From contig SVTM01000024.1 in assembly GCA_015063785.1 (NCBI GenBank), forward strand, positions 1 through 47,453: a stretch of 47,453 nucleotides of DNA, written 5' to 3'. A model generated the notes under the pieces. It made no database searches. It had not been told where the DNA came from and saw only the letters and a program-made list of their open reading frames with translations. Of this stretch, positions 43,573-47,453 are shown in pieces. The stretch is from Oscillospiraceae bacterium. Its GTDB lineage: Bacteria > Bacillota > Clostridia > Oscillospirales > CAG-382. The position numbers and the translations under genes are program-made. The stretch's first letter is position 1; each line of letters begins with the position of its first letter.

Positions 43573-44835
43573 ATGAGTATCTATTACGTATCTGCGCAAG
43601 GATGTGACACAAACGATGGTCTTTCGCCCGAAAGCGCATGGCAGACAATCGGCAAAATGATGGAATCGGTATCGGGCGGCGATACGATAAAGCTTCATTG
43701 CGGAGACACTTTTTACGGCAACATCCACCTTCCCGCAGGTCCTTCCGAACAAGAACCCACCGTCCTCACAAGCTATGGCGAGGGTGAAAAACCCACCATC
43801 TCCCAGTACAAAATGCCCGTTCACGGCGCATGGGAAAGACACATCGACGGCGTGTGGAAGCTCGACCTTACCGATACAACAAAATTTACCGGCAACACCA
43901 AAGATATCGACACAAACGTCGGCTTTATGAAGGTCAACGGCGAGTATAAATACCGCAAGAGATTTCACCTTGCCGACCTTGCATTCCCCTGGGATTTCTA
44001 TTGCGACGATCAGTATCTTTACGTTCTTTTGAACAAGTGCCCCGATGAGATCACAGACGATGTTAAGATCGCCTGCAATATCCGCTGTATCAGCATGAGC
44101 AGCAATCTGAATGTTGAAAACATCATCTGCCGCGGTGCAGGTGCCCACGGCATTTCGGGAACGTCAGTCAATTGCCATATCAACAACTGCGAATTCCACG
44201 AGCTGGGCGGTTCGCGCCTGGGCGGAATCGAACGCCGCGGAAGATTCAACACCGTCCGCTACGGCAACGGTGTTGAGTTTTGGTCCAACTCGACAAACGG
44301 CTCGGTAGAAAACTGCAGATTTTCCGAAATTTACGACGTTGCCATCACCATCCAGGGCAACCGAGTTGTAAGAAACTGGGACAACATGATCTTCCGCAAC
44401 AACGTTATCTGGAACTGCACCCAGGGCTTTGAAATCTGGGCATCCACAGAGCTCGACGAGCCCGTGGGCATCACCAACAGCTATTTTGAAAACAACGTGG
44501 TCGTTGACTGCGGATATTGCTGGGGTTATGAAGCACGCCCCAACAAGGGTTGCTCGTCACATCTCATGATATATAACATCGGCGTTCCGCTCTGCGATAT
44601 CACCATCCGCAACAACGTCTTCACACGCGCTCAGACATCTTTTATGTACAAGAGCGGAAAGGTGACATCTTTCCCCAAGGACTGCAAGATATACGACAAT
44701 GTTATCGTCCGCCACGAGGGACAGGAGCTGGGCAACCGCGCCGCCTGCACATATGAAGAAAACATGGTGTTTGAAGAAATGATCCTCTCGCAAAACCAGG
44801 TATTCAACACTCCCAAATACAGAAACGAAGACTGA
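43573..44835 (+). CDS. Right-handed parallel beta-helix protein (second copy of the family)
   Basis: 420 residues from ATG 43573, with AAGGAGG upstream. The N-terminus SIYYVSAQGCDTNDGLSPES, then AWQTIGKMMESV, is the standard entry of beta-helix carbohydrate enzymes and closely parallels the protein at 35244. Asn-ladder repeats include NVENIICRGAGAHGISG, SVENCRFSEIYDVAITIQGN, MIFRNNVIWNCTQGFEI and ITIRNNVFTRAQTSF. There is no signal peptide. It is probably a polysaccharide lyase or glycosidase. It is followed after only 3 bp by tcdA, so a polycistronic message is likely even though tcdA is a housekeeping function. Confidence 0.85.
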   Translation: MSIYYVSAQGCDTNDGLSPESAWQTIGKMMESVSGGDTIKLHCGDTFYGNIHLPAGPSEQEPTVLTSYGEGEKPTISQYKMPVHGAWERHIDGVWKLDLTDTTKFTGNTKDIDTNVGFMKVNGEYKYRKRFHLADLAFPWDFYCDDQYLYVLLNKCPDEITDDVKIACNIRCISMSSNLNVENIICRGAGAHGISGTSVNCHINNCEFHELGGSRLGGIERRGRFNTVRYGNGVEFWSNSTNGSVENCRFSEIYDVAITIQGNRVVRNWDNMIFRNNVIWNCTQGFEIWASTELDEPVGITNSYFENNVVVDCGYCWGYEARPNKGCSSHLMIYNIGVPLCDITIRNNVFTRAQTSFMYKSGKVTSFPKDCKIYDNVIVRHEGQELGNRAACTYEENMVFEEMILSQNQVFNTPKYRNED

Positions 44836-44838
44836 CAA

Positions 44839-45552
44839 ATGACAGAGTTTTCAAGAAGCAGACTATTGCTCGGCGACAGCATAGAAAAGCTTTATCGCGC
44901 ACACGTTGCCGTTTTCGGCATCGGTGGGGTGGGCTCGTACGTTGTTGAAGCTTTGGCACGCACGGGGGTGGGAAAGCTTTCGCTTTTCGACAACGACACC
45001 GTGAGCACATCGAACATCAACCGCCAGCTCGTAGCACTTCACTCGACAGTCGGAAAGCTCAAGACAACAGTCGCAAAGGAGCGCATCGCCGATATAAACC
45101 CCAAAGCCGAAGTGATCGAATATCCGATATTCTTTACGGCAGAAAACGCAGACAGTATTGATTTTTCGCAGTTTGACTATGTGATCGACGCCATAGATAC
45201 CGTTTCGTCAAAAATACTTCTTGCACAGATATGTCAGGAGAAAAATATCCCGATAATAAGCTCGATGGGCACGGGCAACAAGCTCGATCCCACCCGGTTT
45301 GAGATCTGCGATATTTCAAAAACCAGCGTCTGCCCTCTTGCACGCGTTATGCGCAGAGAATTGAAGCAGCGCGGCATCAAAAAGCTGAAGGTGCTTTATT
45401 CAAAAGAAGAGCCGATATCCCCACAATATGACGAAAACAGCGAGGAAAAGGGAAACTTGGGAAGAAAAGCTCCGGGAAGCATATCTTTCGTTCCCTCCTG
45501 CGCAGGGCTTATCATCGCGGGCGAGGTTATAAAAGACATTTGCAAGCAATAA
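44839..45552 (+). CDS. tcdA: tRNA threonylcarbamoyladenosine dehydratase TcdA (CsdL/YgdL)
   Basis: 237 residues of the ThiF/E1-like fold. The nucleotide-binding loop is F-G-I-G27-G-V-G-S, followed by LSLFDNDTVSTSNINRQLVA, which holds the adenylation Arg/Gln of the family. FDYVIDAIDTVSSKILLAQI and SSMGTGNKLDPTRFEICDIS are diagnostic of TcdA rather than ThiF or MoeB. It cyclises t6A37 to ct6A in tRNAs that read ANN codons, using ATP. It lies 3 bp after the beta-helix gene and 11 bp before the Nudix gene. A tRNA-Thr gene, a potential substrate with A37, is 0.6 kb downstream. Confidence 0.93.
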   Translation: MTEFSRSRLLLGDSIEKLYRAHVAVFGIGGVGSYVVEALARTGVGKLSLFDNDTVSTSNINRQLVALHSTVGKLKTTVAKERIADINPKAEVIEYPIFFTAENADSIDFSQFDYVIDAIDTVSSKILLAQICQEKNIPIISSMGTGNKLDPTRFEICDISKTSVCPLARVMRRELKQRGIKKLKVLYSKEEPISPQYDENSEEKGNLGRKAPGSISFVPSCAGLIIAGEVIKDICKQ

Positions 45553-45563
45553 CGGGAGAAAAA

Positions 45564-46085
45564 ATGGAACTTTGGGATATATACGACATAAACCATATTA
45601 AAAAAGGCAAAACAGTGGTGCGCGGAGACCGCATTGAAGAGGGCGATTACCGCATTATGGTGCATATCTGCATCTTCAATTCCGAGGGCAAAATGCTTAT
45701 TCAGCACCGCACCTCCACAAAGGATTGCTGGCCGGGACTTTGGGACCTTTCGGCAGGCGGAAGCGCGGTTTCGGGCGATACCTCCGGCAAAGCCGCCGAA
45801 AGAGAAGCCTTTGAGGAAATAGGCGTAAAGCTTGATCTCGAAAATACTCTGCCCCGTCTGAGTGTCAACTTCAATCGCGGATTTGACGATATTTATCTTG
45901 TTGAAAAAGACATTGATATCAACAGCCTTGTGTTGCAAAAAGAAGAGGTCGCCGAGGTGAAATGGGCGGATGCCGACGAGATCTGCCGCCTTATCGACGA
46001 AAAAGTTTTTATTCCGTATCACAAAAATCTTATCCGACTCTTTTTTGATATGCGCAAAAGCTACGGCGCAATAAAACACGGGTAA
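45564..46085 (+). CDS. Nudix hydrolase, IPP-isomerase-like subgroup
   Basis: 173 residues from ATG 45564 (GGGAG upstream). The N-terminus MELWDIYDINHIKKGKTVVR and the VHICIFNSEGKMLIQHRTST strand followed by CWPGLWDLSAGG are typical of YfcD/Idi-like Nudix proteins. The Nudix box reads G-SAVSG-D-TSGKAAE-REAFEEIGV. The first glutamate of the consensus is Asp, while the metal-binding REAFEEIG part is intact. It probably hydrolyses a nucleoside diphosphate derivative; the substrate is unknown. It is the last gene of the beta-helix / tcdA unit. Confidence 0.9.
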   Translation: MELWDIYDINHIKKGKTVVRGDRIEEGDYRIMVHICIFNSEGKMLIQHRTSTKDCWPGLWDLSAGGSAVSGDTSGKAAEREAFEEIGVKLDLENTLPRLSVNFNRGFDDIYLVEKDIDINSLVLQKEEVAEVKWADADEICRLIDEKVFIPYHKNLIRLFFDMRKSYGAIKHG

Positions 46086-46110
46086 GATCCTGTTTTTCAT
46101 CCATATGCTC

Positions 46111-46139
46111 TTGACATTCCCAACTTTTTGTGATAAAAT
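46111..46139 (+). promoter_or_regulatory. Sigma-A promoter of the tRNA-Thr gene
   Basis: TTGACA (46111-46116), 17-bp spacer, TAAAAT (46134-46139), 10 bp before the tRNA. Confidence 0.9.
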
Positions 46140-46149
46140 ACAAGAGCTT

Positions 46150-46224
46150 GCTGGTGTGGCGCAGGGGTAGCGCAACTGATTCGTAATCAGTAGGCCGAGA
46201 GTTCAAATCTCTCCACCAGCTCCA
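46150..46224 (+). tRNA. tRNA-Thr (anticodon CGT)
   Basis: Full cloverleaf. The acceptor stem is GCTGGTG / CACCAGC with discriminator T and an encoded CCA (46222-46224). The anticodon arm is ACTGA-TTCGTAA-TCAGT with anticodon CGT at 46082+100 to +102 (46182-46184), reading ACG codons. The T arm is GAGAG-TTCAAAT-CTCTC. A37 is present, as needed for t6A/ct6A. It has its own promoter and terminator. Confidence 0.97.
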
Positions 46225-46485
46225 ACAAAAAATGCACAGCTTCTGCTGTGCGTTTTTTGTTTTAAGCGGAGATTTGAACTCCAAGGGGGCTTTTTGCGTT
46301 AAAAAAACAGCCTGGATGGCTGTTTTTAGCAAAAAGGTGCGAGCATCCCCCGATGCGAGCAGAGTGGATGCGAAACACGAAGTGTTTCGCAGACTCATCT
46401 CTCCACCAGCTCCAACAAAAAATGCACAGCTTCATGCTGTGCGTTTTTTGTTATGTGTGGAGATTTGAACTCCAAGGGGGCTTTT
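46207..46485 (+). repeat. Duplicated tRNA-Thr tail and terminator, 190-bp spacing
   Basis: The segment 46207-46295 (3' end of the tRNA, CCA, terminator, and a GAGATTTGAACTCCAAGGGG stretch) recurs at 46397-46485 with a few changes. Between the copies lie two further perfect hairpins, AAAAACAGCC/GGCTGTTTTT (46303-46327) and GCGAAACAC/GTGTTTCGC (46370-46390). The second copy lacks the 5' part of the tRNA and cannot make a tRNA. Confidence 0.88.
46234..46263 (+). terminator. Terminator of the tRNA-Thr gene
   Basis: Stem GCACAGC / GCTGTGC with a TTCT loop (46234-46251), then GTTTTTTGTTTT. A second copy follows at 46424-46452. Confidence 0.92.
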
Positions 46486-46516
46486 TCTTATTGCCAAGCG
46501 TTCCCGAAATATAACA

Positions 46517-46541
46517 AGAGCGGAGGATTTTCCTCCGCTCT
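46517..46541 (-). terminator. Hairpin downstream of the small lipoprotein gene
   Basis: Perfect 11-bp stem AGAGCGGAGGA / TCCTCCGCTCT with a TTT loop. The minus-strand T tract after it is only moderate (TTGTTATATTT). Confidence 0.65.
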
Positions 46542-46634
46542 CATCTGTTCGACAAATTGGAATTTTTCTATATGTTTTTTGTTCCAAACTTGACATAAAC
46601 CACCTTCAAAAGATTTGCATCTAAACCAATATAT

Positions 46635-47075
46635 TTAGGGAATATAGTGCTCTTCAATGTTAATGACATTACCATTTTCAATAGTAAGTATATATGGAAT
46701 TAAGGCATTGCCTGTCTGTTCAAATATTTCAATAAAGTTGACAAATTCTATCTGTTGTGTTTCAAATTTCCAATCCAAAATACAAACCACACACTTATCC
46801 GCAATATCGTACTCTGTTGTAACACTTTCTTCATTATGGATGTAAAATCCGTTTGCGGCATCATCATCTGTTATGCCCAGCTCTGTTGCACGTTCACCAG
46901 GTACAGTTACCCATTCGATTTCATCAAACGACACCGTTTCATTATTAAGTTCTGCTATATAGCCGATAATGGTTTTATTACTTGTCTCCGTTTCTGTGCT
47001 ACTTGGTGTTTTTTGACATCCACTAAAACTAAATACACATACCATTGCAAACACGATTGCAAACAACTTTTTCAT
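46635..47075 (-). CDS. Small secreted lipoprotein of unknown function
   Basis: 146 residues. The ATG at 47075 is chosen for GGAGGG 6 bp upstream. The lipoprotein signal is MKKLFAIVFAMVCVFSF then lipobox S-G-C. A Ser/Thr-rich linker (QKTPSSTETETSNKT) precedes a compact acidic domain with IIGYIAELNNETVSFDEIEW and a C-terminal repeat-like EFVNFIEIFEQTGNALIPYI. I recognise no named family; a small extracytoplasmic binding module is likely. It is more AT-rich than most of the window, has its own promoter, and is bracketed by 38-bp direct repeats, so recent acquisition is plausible. Confidence 0.82.
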   Translation of the reverse strand: MKKLFAIVFAMVCVFSFSGCQKTPSSTETETSNKTIIGYIAELNNETVSFDEIEWVTVPGERATELGITDDDAANGFYIHNEESVTTEYDIADKCVVCILDWKFETQQIEFVNFIEIFEQTGNALIPYILTIENGNVINIEEHYIP

Positions 47076-47136
47076 AGTACTCCCTCCTTGATTCAAATTC
47101 CAATTTATCGAACTGTTTAAAAATTTCTTTTAACTA

Positions 47137-47165
47137 ATTATAGCACAAAAATGTGAATAATTCAA
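47137..47165 (-). promoter_or_regulatory. Sigma-A promoter of the small lipoprotein gene
   Basis: Minus-strand TTGAAT (47165-47160), 17-bp spacer, TATAAT (47142-47137). Confidence 0.85.
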
Positions 47166-47309
47166 TCTGCCTTGAAATGTTCATAATCTTATGATGCAAC
47201 AAATGCGTATTCAATAGCACCTAATGGCGAAATTTTCGTTCATCAATTACCGTTTCGGCGGGTGCCGACCGAGAAAAAGGTTGTAAAGACTAATAAAAGG
47301 TGTATTTAA

Positions 47310-47453
47310 GGGGCTTTTTCTTATTGCCAAGCGTTCCCGAAATATAATAAATATCCACCCGCATAGCGGGTGGTATTTCATTTTCGGGCAAAGCCCTAAC
47401 TGATACTGGCGACGCACAAGTGCGTTTAAAATTGGCCTGCCAGCCATGCAATT
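47310..47453. mobile_element. Edge of a repetitive, hairpin-ended element (type uncertain)
   Basis: After the 38-bp repeat comes a perfect hairpin CCACCCGC / GCGGGTGG (47355-47373). Next is TTTCGGGCAAAGCCC with a small stem, then CGCACAAGTGCG, then ATTGGCCTGCCAGCCATGCAAT at the window end. A 66-codon open frame across it (47447-47247) has no ribosome binding site and looks incidental. Palindromic ends of this kind occur in IS200/IS605-type elements, but no transposase is in view. Confidence 0.4.

Larger units (their letters stand above)
46477..47347. repeat. 38-bp perfect direct repeats flanking the small lipoprotein gene
   Basis: The 38 bases at 46477-46514 recur exactly at 47310-47347 (833-bp spacing). 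The block begins GGGGCTTTTTCTTATTGCCA and ends CCGAAATATAA. The left copy is continuous with the second tRNA-tail repeat. The right copy leads into another hairpin-rich element. The lipoprotein gene and its promoter lie between them. No transposase or integrase is visible. Confidence 0.88.

Noticed and set aside
46030..46468. Open frames across the tRNA-Thr gene and its duplicated tail (minus 122 codons, plus 78 codons)
   Set aside because: They read through the tRNA, terminators and hairpins and have no ribosome binding site. They are by-products of a structured repeat.
47247..47447. 66-codon open frame at the right end of the window
   Set aside because: No ribosome binding site, and it runs through palindromes of a repetitive element. 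It is unlikely to be translated.

Overview
The window looks like chromosomal DNA of a gut-type Bacillota (Clostridia, plausibly an uncultured Oscillospirales-like lineage). The evidence is textbook sigma-A promoters (TTGACA, 17 bp, TATAAT) before most transcription units, AGGAGG-type ribosome binding sites, a HrcA/CIRCE-controlled groES-groL pair, ATPase-less CUT1 sugar transporters, and a Bacillus-like AsnC regulator/aminotransferase pair. I cannot name the species. Many genes use GTG or TTG starts, and several starts given here were moved to the codon that has a ribosome binding site.

Layout. 1-2.2 kb: the end of a secreted protein with a near-identical 342-bp internal repeat, a four-helix-bundle (23S IVS protein-like) gene embedded in three arrays of perfect 7-bp repeats, and a TetR regulator. 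2.4-15.8 kb: one long minus-strand operon encoding a giant solute-binding protein, two MalF-like/MalG-like permease pairs, a secreted DUF5696-type protein and an NHL-propeller/TPR/YIP1 membrane protein. No ATPase is encoded; a shared MsmX-type ATPase elsewhere is the likely energiser. 15.8-16.2 kb is non-coding. 16.2-19.9 kb: ABC-F protein, a small membrane-anchored protein and TruB. 20-22.7 kb: a sugar-binding lipoprotein divergent from a BNR/Asp-box sialidase-like protein. 22.7-26.6 kb: GroEL/GroES, an RlmL-like rRNA methyltransferase and a small membrane protein. 26.6-32.8 kb: FAD oxidoreductase, DUF2974/Mbeg1-like hydrolase, PrsA-like parvulin lipoprotein, acyl-CoA thioesterase, AsnC regulator and aminotransferase. 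32.8-34.9 kb: an EF-G-like GTPase. 35.2-38.4 kb: a two-gene beta-helix operon whose second gene resembles GH110 alpha-1,3-galactosidases. 38.4-39.3 kb: an AT-rich DUF4282-like membrane gene divergent from a 67-residue XRE repressor, with two perfect operators. 39.3-41.9 kb: a TetM-like GTPase fused to a Rae1/YacP (NYN) ribonuclease. 42-44.8 kb: a TIM-barrel glycosidase-like protein and another beta-helix protein preceded by a decayed copy of its own 5' end. 44.8-46.1 kb: TcdA and a Nudix hydrolase. From 46.1 kb to the end: tRNA-Thr(CGT) followed by a hairpin-rich duplicated tail, a small lipoprotein flanked by 38-bp direct repeats, and the edge of another repetitive element.

Functionally, much of the accessory content points to capture and trimming of complex glycans: transport operon, sialidase-like protein, GH110-like protein, beta-helix proteins and TIM-barrel hydrolase. 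A second theme is translation: ABC-F, TruB, RlmL-like enzyme, EF-G-like GTPase, TetM-Rae1 fusion, TcdA and tRNA-Thr. The strongest candidates for poorly described biology are the DUF5696/YIP1 transport operon, the TetM-Rae1 fusion, the heptamer-flanked four-helix-bundle element and the structured repeat at the tRNA.
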